A stretch of DNA of 64,000 nt from Rhizopus sp. PT2906. Taxonomy: Eukaryota; Mucoromycota; Mucoromycetes; Mucorales; Rhizopodaceae. Both the position numbers and the translations under genes were made by a program. Positions 33,586-44,718 of this stretch are shown in pieces. The notes beneath the pieces are model-generated. The model was not told where the DNA came from. It did no database searches and worked only from the letters and a program-made list of their open reading frames with translations. The stretch is taken from positions 1 to 64,000 of the forward strand of contig JAMYHX010000145.1 of assembly GCA_025529335.1 (NCBI GenBank). Reading direction: 5' to 3'. How positions within the stretch are numbered: position 1 is the stretch's first letter; the number at the start of each line of letters is the position of its first letter.

Positions 33586-34375
33586 TTGTTGACGACATCA
33601 CGGGTAGCGCTTGTAACATCAATCCTATCATGGATTTCCTCGTGCGCCAAGTGTGCACCGTTCTTAATCGCAAGGAATTCAAAAATCACCCCAATTCTTA
33701 TTGAAGTTCAATATTCAACTGACATAAACTTTTTCCGGCGTTTGATGGAGTATTCTCTTTCGATCTGCAAGTACTACAGTACGCTGCTAATTGTTTTGGC
33801 GATTGTTACCCATAACACATCTCAAGCATTAGCAGACCTGACTTATGAATGCTCAGAACTTCCGTATGCTAAAAATCTGCTATGCACTGGGTGGGTAAAA
33901 ACCTGTTTTTTGATCAACAAGCAAACAATCACCAAACATTTAAAAAGCAAACCTTTGGAAGCCACGGTTGCACTCGTTCATTTTCTTATAGAAGGAAAAT
34001 CGGCGTTAATCAATATGGAACGACGTGATGATCAAATCATTTAAACATTGTACTGCATTGCAAAGCGCATCGTTTTCCAAGAAATTGTGAAGGAAGAAAC
34101 AAATGTTGTCGCTTTTGAAGAACTTTATTTTCGCGCATTTGAAGGACTCAACCGAACCGAGGAAAACCACAACAAGACGAGCGATCGACTGCCTGGATGA
34201 TCGCATGACAACTCTCAATGAGATCCACAGGAAACGTTTTGCTGCAACGTCGTCTGATCCCACTGGCACAATTACCCCCGATCATGTTACTGCATTGACG
34301 ACCATATCCTTTGAAACATATAGCAAGCATAATCCCGTTTTATATTTACTTCCTTCACGCGGGTGTCTTTTTTGA
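33586..34375 (+). pseudogene. PD-(D/E)XK nuclease-like repeat-family gene, frame-shifted
   Basis: The central frame (33586-34044) contains PILIEVQYSTDINFFRRLME followed by a helical region with HNTSQALADLTYECSELPYA and KPLEATVALVHFLIEGKSAL. The I-E-V-Q strand before F-RR resembles the catalytic core of Rpn/YhgA-type PD-(D/E)XK nucleases. Upstream, another frame reads better (MDFLVRQVCTVLNRKEFKN) just before the motif, and downstream a third frame (from 34103) continues with DDRMTTLNEIHRKRFAATSS. Two frame shifts are needed, so the gene is broken. This type of protein occurs in repeat families; family naming here is tentative. Confidence 0.5.
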
Positions 34376-34435
34376 CTCTTTTACCAGCATTGGGCAAGTC
34401 CGAGAAGATTCACTACAAGCCGCATGTTTCAAGTA

Positions 34436-34700
34436 TTTAGAATGAGTGGCAATCGTCTCAACCATAAATTCATTTTAATCAACAATGTAATCCATGGGTT
34501 TAGAGACCACCATTTTTATTAACATTTTCACTCTTCATCATATAAAAATATTATGCTCATGTTCATTTGTAATGATTGAAAAAAGCATCATTTGTGATTT
34601 ATATTTTTCATGAGCAAACGACAATTTTCTAAAAATACGACTTCAATTTTGACTCTCCAGCGATCTCAATTTTGATTGGCTAAGGTATTGCATTTTGGAT
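34436..34700 (-). mobile_element. 5'-end stub of the mariner-like element at 38.2-39.7 kb
   Basis: TGAGTGGCAATCGTCTCAA at about 34443 and the next about 90 bp align with TGAGTGGCAATTGTCTCAA at about 39371, including AACAATGTAATCCATGGG versus GACAATGTACTCCATGGG. A second matching block (AAAAATACGACTTC...GATTTTGATTGG-type sequence) lies at about 34630-34690 and 39645-39720. Only the N-terminal coding part and 5' flank survive. Most differences are transitions, with C/G in the longer copy and T/A in this stub. Confidence 0.75.
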
Positions 34701-35023
34701 TTTGTTGTACACTATTTCATTTTTGGTAAGCTCTACCCAGAACACGGTTCTTATTCAATATTTTGATTTCTGTTAGAAAAGCATCCAATGATAAAGCCAT
34801 CTTTTTTTCTATATCCAATTCAATTCTATCAGTAATCAACAATTATGGCTTATTGGGTTGTAAAAGTATATCTGAGAGGAATCCAATAAGAACACTTGTA
34901 CTTTTTTCGATTGTTAAAACTAATTGTTTTATAAACTGAAAACAAAATATTCTTTTTTTTTCTTTACTCTTCCCAAGCATTTCTTTAAAAGGAATATAAT
35001 AGTTATCCTCTAATTTTCTAAAC

Positions 35024-35635
35024 ATGAGCTGCTGTTATTGTGATGACTATTCTGTAGATTCTGACATTGTGCGTTTGGATCATAGAAGACAAGTAGAAAT
35101 GTTTTTAAGTGCTTACAAATTGACACAGTACTATGATACTTTTATCAATGAAGGCTTTGATAGGCTATTATGTGTAAAGTATCTTCATATCATTACGCAG
35201 TAAAATGTTAACCTCCTCCCCTCTTTTGATTTTAAATGACAGCTACTTGATATTACAGAATCTGATCTCATTTCACTCAATGTCAAGAGAGGACATAGAC
35301 GAGTAAGTTTGTTTATATGACAACAATAACTTGTACTTATTGCTTATAGTTATTACAAAGGGCTATTGCAACTGCCAAAGGAATACCTCTGTCTACACCT
35401 ATTGTGATAAACTATGGATACCATAATTATTATTACACTGGTAATTTTTTATTTTTTAAAAAAGGATAAAAATTAACATTCAATAATAGATTATACGCTT
35501 TACCAAGCATTAAAATGCAATTGCACATCAAGACCAATTACACCTCGTGACGAATTTATAAAAGTAAAGACTGCATCTTTGAATGGGGAATTAAAGAAAG
35601 ACTTTTATGAATACGCAATGGAAAGATGGGATTAA
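35024..35635 (+). CDS. small SAM-domain protein
   Basis: Four exons (35024-35173, 35243-35302, 35350-35440, 35490-35635) encode 148 residues. Residues about 22-75 form a sterile alpha motif: VEMFLSAYKLTQYYDTFINE, then LLDITESDLISLNVKRGHRR, then LLQRAIATAKG, the usual five-helix pattern ending in a basic helix. A Tyr-rich stretch and a Lys-rich tail follow. SAM domains mediate protein or RNA binding; similar short fungal SAM proteins join signalling scaffolds, but no partner can be named. All junctions are canonical and in frame, so this gene is intact although flanked by decayed mobile DNA. Confidence 0.82.
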
Positions 35636-36037
35636 TTAAGAACAACAGAAAAGGAAGAAAATGAATGGAGTAAATCAAAATGACTCTATCCCATCTGGTC
35701 CTTTCTCGCTCTGCCTCTGCCTCTGTCTACTTATCTCTTTTCCCCTCTCCTTTCTTTAACCTCCTGTCCTGTTGGGTTGTTAATCTGGGGAAGAATGGTT
35801 TACATATTAATGTCCACATACCACTTGGATCAATAACAAGTAAAATGATTGTTTAAACAAAAAATAAACACTTTAATACATAAAGCCATTTGACAAAACT
35901 ACACAAGTTTAAACAAATGAAGTCATATAAGTGAATTAGTAAATATAGTGTTTCAAAGATGAAAGATTGATATGGAAAGACTGTGTGCCTTGCATAACAT
36001 CTTGTACAGCCATATCACAAAGTAAAGTCGCTGCTTT
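35636..36037. other. 3' flank of the SAM-domain gene
   Basis: 400 bp of AT-rich DNA with a CT-rich patch (about 35697-35765). No gene recognised. Confidence 0.5.
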
Positions 36038-38090
36038 TTAAGTTTGAAGTCGTGCAAAACTTTTTGTGTGCAACAACGATGTCACTTGTTTCAATAATGA
36101 AGTCGTGAACACATTTGATGAACCTTGTTTATTGGCAGTTTTTATTTTGTATAAATTGTAATGATTTTTTTTTCTCCTGCTTACAATTTGTTTTACAGTT
36201 ATTTGCTTGAGTGTTAATTGACTTTTGTATCGACGGAAAGGATTGGTCTTCTTGCCAGCTTCGAACCATTCTATCCAGTTCATTCTGCCGACGAGGTTCT
36301 GCCTCTATTTAATGGCAAACGCCAAGTCATCACTCTGATTTTCATCAATGGCTGATTCGATAGGAGTAACATCGCTGTCGCTCTTGTTATCGTCGTGTAG
36401 GCATCGCATTTTGTTCGAAAACTGCATACCGGCCACCGCGTATATGATGGCTCGTTTGGTTGAACATTGTGTGTTGTCTTTTGCTGATTTAATGATTTTT
36501 CCAAATTGAAGGCTAATGGCATCACAAAAATCTTGCATCGTTTTGACTTGATCAGATACCTGTGCACAATGTTTCGAAAATGATGTATATGCTGAGTGGT
36601 ATATCGTAAGTAAGGTTGGATCATCGAATTTATCCAACGTGAGGAGATACCGCTGTTGTTGAGTAAAAAAGTAACTCAAGGCTACAATTGGCTGTAATGG
36701 TGTTGTATTCAGCTTCGTTATTGTAAAAAGGCTATTAAGTCGACAACATACGAATTAGATTCTTTATTAAGAAGAGCTGAATATTATTAAATTAAGTTTG
36801 TGTGAGAGTTTACTTTGGTAGAGAATCTATGGCCGCTATTTATATTATTGTCGTCACTGACATTATTTATGCTTATGCTATTATTATAAGTTATTCTTAT
36901 CAGATGCGATAGAGGAATCTAAAGTAGGATGTATGCTTTACTTTATTATACTCGAGTTATTATAATGACTATCTCATCAAACACGTCAGTTATTTCGTTC
37001 GTCCATCGTAAGAACATGCCGCGATCGGGATCATCAAAAAGACCACATAAAAATGGATCAATATATCGAGATCCAAGTTCAGATTCGTTGATATCACTAC
37101 TAATTGGGTTGCAAGGCAATTTACCCATTAATTGGATGATGGACTTGACGAACCTGGTTTCTTGTGATGGGAAATCAAGATCAATAAGCTGCATGATACC
37201 TTTATCGCCACTGATGGTTTTTGTTGAGACATCTTGAATGATATTGAGGATCTTGGTGATGGTGTCCATAGGGATTCGAGGCTTTTTGATTCCATATGTG
37301 CCTTCGATAGTTTGGATAACTGTAGCATACATGGTTTGATTAAAAAAATGTGGATACATCATCATAATTATGCTGGTCCATTGATAAAAAGAGAATAGAA
37401 TGTACTGCCATGGCGGAATGCATGTGGTCTTCAAGAGTTAATTTCCATTTATTGTTGAGGATCGATCGTTGGAAGTTGAAAAGGGCAACGCTCACATCGC
37501 GAGACTACCATAAAATGATTTTGAGGATCTGGAGGTGGAAAATAAATGCCAGTCGGATTCAAGAGCTCGTTTTCGATAGAATCGTTGTAGCTAGCGCGTC
37601 TCTTATTTTGTTCTGCACTTTGTTCTGGTTGCCCTGTTGCTAGTACACCATCATTGCTGGTTATGATTTCCTGGTGCTCTGCCACGGAATCATCACTGGC
37701 GGTTGCTATCTCTTGCCTGTGGGACAAGGAATCATCCTTGTTGGTGATCTGACGTTGTAGTTGTTGCTGATGTGTTGCCGGTATTGTATCTGGATGGTCT
37801 GAATAATAATGATTTTTCAGTTCGTGTATCATTGCATAACGTTGGAGACAAGCAGGACAGCCAAAATGCTCTTCGATAGAATCGTGCGCGGCAGATGTCT
37901 TGACGTAGGTAAAATTGTGGTTGTTGTGTCGTCGAGCTTTTGTTCTCTCTGGAAATGTAATATGCTGATTTACTAGATGCTTCCTGAGCTTTTGAGGTTG
38001 AACAAATTTCTTGTTGCATTCAAAGCATGCATTTATAATTACGACGAGCTTTGCCATCGAGTTAAAAAAATAACCCACCACATAACCCAA
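36038..38090 (-). pseudogene. broken C2H2-containing repeat-family gene
   Basis: Minus-strand frames form one decayed gene. 38090-37449 carries two C2H2-like fingers (CFECNKKFVQPQKLRKH and CPACLQRYAMIHELKNHYY) and a Gln/Asp-rich linker, then a stop. A different frame (KWKLTLEDHMHSAMAVHSIL) leads into 37330-36946, with SELGSRYIDPFLCGLFDDPD and RGMFLRWTNE. The reading then collapses at about 36945 and runs into the repeat shared with 14.5 kb. The frame 36679-36305 (QQRYLLTLDKFDDP...) and the one to 36038 may be its C-terminal part. Genes with a C-terminal 'YIDPFL..LFDDP' region form large repeat families in Mucorales, to my recollection; this should be verified. Confidence 0.55.
36761..36830 (-). 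repeat. second copy of the repeat at 14524-14590
   Basis: It matches the 14.5 kb copy over about 65 bp, with substitutions and one or two single-base length differences. It sits within the decayed C2H2 repeat-family gene, which suggests the 14.5 kb copy is a fragment of the same family. Confidence 0.65.
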
Positions 38091-38132
38091 TTAATTTGAC
38101 ATGGATGGGGGGAATCGAGTGGTTGGCTGCTC

Positions 38133-38135
<3 letters not shown>

Positions 38136-38191
<56 letters not shown>
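38136..38191. repeat. 56-nt poly-T tract
   Basis: An uninterrupted run of 56 T (poly-A on the minus strand) lies 34 bp before the 3' end of the minus-strand mariner-like transposase and 45 bp upstream of the decayed C2H2 gene start. Such pure runs are hypermutable and hard to assemble, so the length is uncertain. Confidence 0.9.
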
Positions 38192-38194
<3 letters not shown>

Positions 38195-38225
38195 TCGTGT
38201 TTGTTGCCTACCTTATTCTTATGGC

Positions 38226-39730
38226 TTAATTATGAAATCGATATCGGCCATTACATGGGCATTTTGTTTCGACATTTATGCCAACACTTTTGCAGGCTTC
38301 CGTTATTCTTTTTGATAAGGTATCTTCCTGCAAAAACCTGTGGCGCTTAACCTTACTCTTTGCCACTGCCCAGAATTATTCTATTGGGTTAAGCTCAGGA
38401 GAGTAGGTAGGAAGATACACACATTTATAACCACGGTACTCAATATATTTATGTTTTCATTTGTGTGAATGGGCGCATTATCCATAAGTATATAGTGACC
38501 TTTCATATGTGGATGTTTATCCATTTCATCAAGAGTTGCTTTTAAGAAACTAATGTAGTGGCCTGTCACAGTCTCTGAGCATATATATCCATCGGCCTTT
38601 CGCTTCTTGGCAGGTCTTGATTTTTTTTTTTTTTTACGCCAATCGTGATCAAACCTGCGGCAGAGATAGCGCCCAATATAGTCGTTGTATTTGCTCTCGT
38701 AGTAGGCCTAGTAACAATAGCACGGGTACCTTTTTTAGACCAAGCTCTTGAACGTTTCATATTTATATCAAAAGCAGACTCATCAAGAAACACGCAATTT
38801 GTCAGAAAGTTCATGTCTGTATTTTCCCACTTACGAACCCAATCATGCCGTTCCTCCATCTTCGCTGGACTGTTTCTCTGGATAGAATGAAAATCTGCTT
38901 TTTTCAACGAAAGGTTGCATTCACTTCTCATAAAGTTATAAACAGTGCTGCATGAAACTTTAAGATCATGAAATCGCTTCAATAAATGCTCGGTCACTTC
39001 AACAACAGCAGCAGAGGGATTAGCATCAATGAAGTTGATAACCGTTGTTTTATGTTCCTCGGTCAAGATACATTTGCGACCAATCTGTTTACAAGTCTCA
39101 AAAATGCTATCAGGACACATGGTGTACTGCTTAACCCATCTCTGAGCAGTTCAAATGTGAATGCCCAACTGTTTCGCTGCTGCTGATGCACTCATACACT
39201 TTTCAATCTTCAGGTCGAAAAATCTAACCTTATCCTGGACGGTATAACGTACATAATCACGTTTCACGTTGGCCTCCCTCATACGAATATCTTCATCTTT
39301 TGGCTTTTCTATTCGCATTGGACAAACCGAAGAAGCTTCGCTGGAAGCTGCATTTTTCAAGTAATCAGTGTGAGTGGCAATTGTCTCAAAAACAAACTCA
39401 TTCTGATCGACAATGTACTCCATGGGCTCAAGGCCGCCATTCTCATCAACGGCATTTCCATGTCCGTCTTCAAATAAAAATACGGTATTCATCTTAGAAT
39501 GTAAATTTGAAAGAAAAAAAACCCCATAGATGAAGAAGGTCTTTGTTTTATATTTTTTTTCGAGTACCAAGAAATCATGATGATACGATATCATTTCCAA
39601 GCAAAGCGACATGGTTTCCAAAAAATACGACTTCCATTTCTGAAAATGCGAAATTGATTTTGATTGGTCGACGACACTGATTTTGACTTGCCAGCGACAT
39701 CAAATTTGATTGGCTGCGACATTGCTTGCT
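38226..39730 (-). mobile_element. mariner/Tc1-like (IS630 superfamily) transposon, inactive
   Basis: The transposase reading starts at ATG 39492 (MNTVFLFEDGHGNAV...) and runs to a TAA at 38226. It has an N-terminal HTH part, then the DDE signature: VFLDESAFDINM (first Asp), ILMDNAPIHT (second Asp) and YLPTYSPELNPIE (third acidic residue). At least three lesions break it: TGA at 39151-39153 where Arg (CGA) is expected, a frame shift at the A-rich run near 38620-38635, and TAA at 38376-38378 just after NPIE where Gln (CAA) is usual. The 5' flank to about 39730 is shared with the stub at 34.4 kb. I could not define terminal inverted repeats with certainty. Confidence 0.85.
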
Positions 39731-40780
39731 GGAAGCACTGTACATAAGTTACTTTCAGCATTTATTTCAAACTTCCTTTTTGGCTCCTCAATATAGTCAT
39801 TATGTAAATTGAAATCGTTTATATCTTTTGTACATTAGTAAAATGAGTGCTTAGATCCTTCTTTTCTGATATACTTTTCAATCGTTTGATATATTGTAAT
39901 ATTATTTTTAATCTTGTTCAATTCTATTGTTCGATTACCAACTAAGCTTTAAAGTTGGTCACAGTCCTCTTAAGGTTATTCGCATTGTAAATTAGCCAAT
40001 GAATAAAGAGAATGCACTATGTGAATATAATGGTGTAAAGCCACAATGAATCACTATCCATCTAAATGATGACTCTGTACAATTACAAGTCGCGTGAGTA
40101 ACAACATGGTATGTACTTGAAAAAAGGGAAAACACATAATAGAACATAGGTATCCTTTATCGCTTTCCCTTTTTTTTTATTTTTATTCTTTTGGCTCGCC
40201 TCTCTCTTTCTCTCTCTCCCCCTTCTTTGTTATGTGGTCACTTTCTGTTGTACCCTATTGAGACTGTTTCAAACAGGAGTACACTGATCGAAATTCACTA
40301 AACAGCTCGTTGACCATAATAAGAAGGACATTTCACATCACTACAATTTTTAACAAACGATAAGTTTTGTATATTAGCTGCGTTAAGAAGAAAATGTATA
40401 AATGGGACATGAAAGCTTTACTCAATGTAGTAATAATCTTTTTAAGCCAAATACATACACACGTATCTGACGATATTTTATTTAATTTCAGCGTGATGAG
40501 AATGATGATTCGTCCAAGAAAGACAATAGAGAACGAGGGGAGAGTAAAATGATCCCTAGTAATTAATAATAGGAAATAGAAATACCTTTTCTGTGTTCCT
40601 CATTTGCAGGAAATGATGCATAGAAAGGGGAGATAGGAGATCAGATACAATGAATTTTTTAAAACGCTATACAATGTCATGATGTTACACTAAGCATAAA
40701 AATCGATAAATTTCCTTTTTTTTTTTTTTTTTTTTTTTTTTTTCTCTTTCTCTTTCTTTGTCTCCTTTTCTTATTTATAA
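39731..40780. other. intergenic upstream of the F-box gene
   Basis: 1.05 kb, AT-rich. It contains a CT-rich patch at about 40197-40225 and a run of 28 T at 40716-40743 immediately upstream of the F-box/WD40 start. No gene recognised. Confidence 0.55.
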
Positions 40781-42572
40781 ATGATGAACAACAATAATAT
40801 GGATGAAGGCTTTGTAGAACAAGGATTTAAATTACCTGGTTTTATGAATAGTTGGTCAGATGAAGAAAAAGCAGGTTAAAATTTTTAGGAAAACAATAGA
40901 AACTATAAATATATAAACTATACTTTATTAGAATTTGCCTATCAATTGTTATTATGTATACCCGTATCATCTACAACAAAAGTCATGAATCGATTATCAC
41001 CACTTGTCTATAAGGATTATATCTCTGTAAGTTTACAAGTGTTATCTTTGATTCCATTAACCTTTTTATTGTGTAGTCACTACCTTATGAGATAAAATTA
41101 GATATCCTCTATCGATTGGACATCAAATCCCTTGTTCACATGTCACGCGTTTCAAAACAGTGGAAATTAATTATTGAAGATCAGCAGTTATGGAAAGACC
41201 TGTATCTTCGTTCAGGTTGGTCATTCAATCAAAGGGCCGTAAAGGAATATTTATTATCACAACGAACACTTGTTGAGAAAAGCATAAGCACACCCAGATC
41301 ACTTTTACCCATGATGCCCCGACTAAGACCATTCAAAGCCCCACCTCCCATCTTGGAAAAGTTTGCCCTCAATCCTGATTCAGCCGTTCAACAAGTTTGC
41401 TCATCGAAATCACAGCCATTATCATCATTTAATAGACAAGAAGCATTATCTCATATCATAAAAGAAAGACCCTTTATAAATAGACCTCCCCTTAGACGTC
41501 ATATAAAATACGATGAAACACCTATTTACCATTATAAAGAATCAACCGATACTCGTTATATCAATTGGAAACGACTGTATCGCAATAGATCATTAATCGA
41601 AAAAAGATGGAATGAAGGAAAATGCAAGATGAGGCAGTTTCCTTCAGATGCGTCTCTGGAACACAGCGGCTCGATCTATTGCTTACAATTCAACAATTCC
41701 ATTCTTGTTACAGGAAGCAGGGATAGACATGTCAAGATATGGGATATCAATACAGGCGCACTGCTCCGTAAACTAGAAGGCCATTTAGGCAGTGTTCTCT
41801 GTCTGCAGTTTGATCATCGTTTCTTGATTAGTGGAAGTAGCGATGCTGCGCTGATCATATGGGACATTCACACTGGAGAACGCATCAAGGTGATTCAGGG
41901 TCATGAAGAGAGTGTACTCAATGTCAAGTTTAAAGGAAACACACTGGTGAGTTGCTCAAAGGATAGAACGGTTCGTATCTGGAGATTGGAGAATAGCGGA
42001 GATATTAAACTTCACTCCGTCTTGAGAGGACATCGTGCTGCAGTCAATGCTGTGCAATTTAAAGACAACAAAGTAGTGTCTGCATCAGGTGACAGAACAA
42101 TAAAGATATGGGATATGGTATGCAATAAGATCCAAAAAAGAGAAAGAAATACTGATATTTATCTCATTAGACTTCGGGTGAATGTCTTAAAACATTAGAC
42201 TCACATAGTCGAGGCATCGCATGCGTCGAATATGATGGTAAATACATCATCAGTGGATCAAGTGACCAAACCATCAAAGTATGGAATGCTGCAACAGGAG
42301 AATGTATTCATACCCTAGTGAGCCATAAAGACCTTGTGCGTACAATACAACTAGATAGTAAAAGTAAAAGAATAATCAGTGGAAGCTATGATGGAAGTTT
42401 AAAGATTTGGGGATTAGAAAACGGGATTTTATTAAGAAGCCTAAGTCAAGCCGCCTATGGCAGAATACTAAATCTACAGTTTGATTTTGGTAAAATCATC
42501 TGTTCGACGAATTTGGGCAAAATAATCATCTATGATTTTACATATGGTATCGATACACAGTTTATTTCTTGA
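40781..42572 (+). CDS. F-box/WD40 substrate receptor of an SCF ubiquitin ligase
   Basis: Four exons (40781-40874, 40932-41026, 41077-42117, 42171-42572) encode 543 residues. An F-box lies at about residues 63-105 (LPYEIKLDILYRLDIKSLVH...SKQWK). After a basic linker come about seven WD40 repeats forming a propeller, for example GSRDRHVKIWDINTGALLRK, GSSDAALIIWDIHTGERIK and SGDRTIKIWDMTSGECLK. F-box/WD40 proteins (Cdc4, Met30, beta-TrCP type) bind phosphorylated targets and link them to Skp1-Cullin-Roc1. The target is unknown. The coding end overlaps the end of the convergent kinesin gene by 11 bp. Confidence 0.92.
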
Positions 42573-44104
42573 TCTCATCTATCTTCTTCTTTAATTGTTG
42601 AATTGATCTTGCCTTTAGTTCCAATAAATCGTTCAATGTCTCCAGATACTCGATAAATTCATTTACGTTCCTTTTTGCATGTGGCTGATGAAGAAACTTG
42701 AACTCCTTGTTTAAGCATTCGTTCATATCACAAATATGCTGTTTATGTTGACGAAGAAACTCTGTCATCTTCTCGTGACTAATGGCCCTAGACTCCTTTT
42801 GACCTTTGATTTCATTCGCACATCTTAGTGTATTCAACGTGCACTCAATATTGGATGGAGTAGACAATACAGTTGCAATCATACATACACGCGATTCATT
42901 CATAAATGATTCATTTAGTAAACGAATCACTTTTTTTGTCTTTACTGGCTTTGATCTCAGCTCTACATCCGTCCTTGCCCTTTCATCTTTATCCAATGCA
43001 CCTTCGGCTATTTCCATCACTCTTAATTTCCCCATGATTATCTTCTTGTTGCCAATTTGTCTCAAGGCGATTTGCAAAACAGCATGGGAATCAAGTGGAT
43101 CTATGGATATGCGTCATTTTATTTGCTTCTTTTTATAGATATACTTTACCTTTCATACGCAACTGGTTGCCACAGCTTACCATTTGGATCATATCAGATA
43201 CACTTTTGATACGAAACTCTTTTAATCCGACAATAGCCATAGGATGACCTTTTATCTCTCTTGTATACAGCTTCTTACGATCGTCTAATAGATCGTACAA
43301 TTGATCTTGATGTATTTCATAAAACCCCACCCATGCAGACAGATGCATATATTTCGGCTTCTGGAGCATATTTAAAATCTCGCGTGCCGCCAAGACGCTT
43401 ATTCCGTCATGACTGTTGAACAAGGTATGAGTTTTGCCTGAATTACGTTGCCCACTTGTTTCAACACAATGATTAGATTTAACCAATATCTATAATGCAA
43501 AGAACTTACTAGGCGAAACAAGTTGCATTTCCACTCTTTTCAAAAATGTAACTGACAAGTGGTTGAGCTGTTCTCTCATAAACCTTTCAAGCAATGTTAT
43601 CACTCTTTATTCTTTCTATCAAATGTACACTTACATAACTATTTACATGATCTGTATTTAGCACATCATCAAACGTAAACATATAACGTTCAGTAAACTG
43701 AGATGAGTCAGGTCGTTTTCTAAATACGCTTGAGTCAAAACACGGTACAGACTCTCCCTTGTTTCTTACTTTGACTCATTTATAAGGATTGTACAGTTAT
43801 CATCCATGACAGACACACCATCCTTTTCGCGTTGACTCAGCTCCTTTTTCGATCGCGGTCTTTTTCGAACGCATACGCGCAATAGCTGATCTTGATTGAT
43901 CTTGTTTAGTTTATGCTGTGTCTCGTGGATGTTGGTTAGTGATCTATTGTATTTCTTTCTGATGAGTGGGGATCGTGCGATCCTGGTGGATGAATGTAAA
44001 TGGGCAAGGCTGGATGATCCAAGCATATGTGTATTAATGAAAAGAGAAAAAGAAAAAAGAAATAGACAACAGAACCCATATTTTAAATGCATATACTGCG
44101 GCAT
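42562..44104 (-). CDS. divergent kinesin-13-like protein, probably motor-dead
   Basis: Six exons (44104-43770, 43728-43635, 43583-43510, 43454-43150, 43100-42562) can be joined as five coding blocks of 448 residues in frame. Kinesin features: LLRVCVRKRPRSKKE (core strand 1), FTFDDVLNTDHVNSYVYE, the P-loop GQRNSGKTHTLF at about 169-180, VGFYEIHQDQLYDLLDDRKK, and NESRVCMIATVLSTPSNIEC with TLNTLRCANEIKG near the end of the motor. The order and 'KELSQRE' resemble kinesin-13. Switch I SSRSH is replaced by PLDSH, the switch II DLAGSE is replaced by MEIAEGA, and about 30 residues that normally follow are missing. ATP hydrolysis is therefore doubtful. The N-terminal start is uncertain. Confidence 0.75.
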
Positions 44105-44718
44105 GGTATGTAGAATGATAAACTAATGCAATAGCAGTACATTCTCCCCCCTCCTTTTTTGTTCTTGTCAAGGCTAAAAACACACACACACACACACAGA
44201 AATCAAAATTTCAATACACAAGATCTATGTCTCGGTGACATTTTTTAAATGGCAAACAGCTCCCTTCTCGGTAGTAAGAAAAGAAACGATATAAATGAGG
44301 AGATAGAAAAGAACGACTTGAAAAAAAAACTATGAAAACGTTAAACATAATCGGACACTGCAACTAGAAAAGTGTAAATATCTATTTGACAACTTTAATT
44401 ACACCACAGAGAACTTTAGAATTTTATTTGCATTCGTTGTTATAAAAACGAAGGATGGCTCGGAAAACTATTGAGCACATTGGGGACTGGAAAAGGAGGA
44501 TTGGTTTAGGGACACACAAAGAAAACCCGATTGAAGGTGGAACGATTTGATGGCCCCAACTGAGTGCCAAAGTTGTTCTGAATCATCCCATAAAGCCTGG
44601 GTAAATAAGTCCACTAAATGAGTTTAAAATGAAGAGTTGCATGAAACTAAATGACGTATAAAAGGCCTTTAGAACCCTTTTCTTTTTTTTTTTTTTCTCT
44701 ATTCTAATTTTATATCTT
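44105..44718. other. intergenic, promoter side of kinesin and the Q-rich gene
   Basis: 614 bp. It contains a (CA)n run at about 44179-44200 and a T-rich stretch just before 44719. No gene recognised. Confidence 0.55.
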
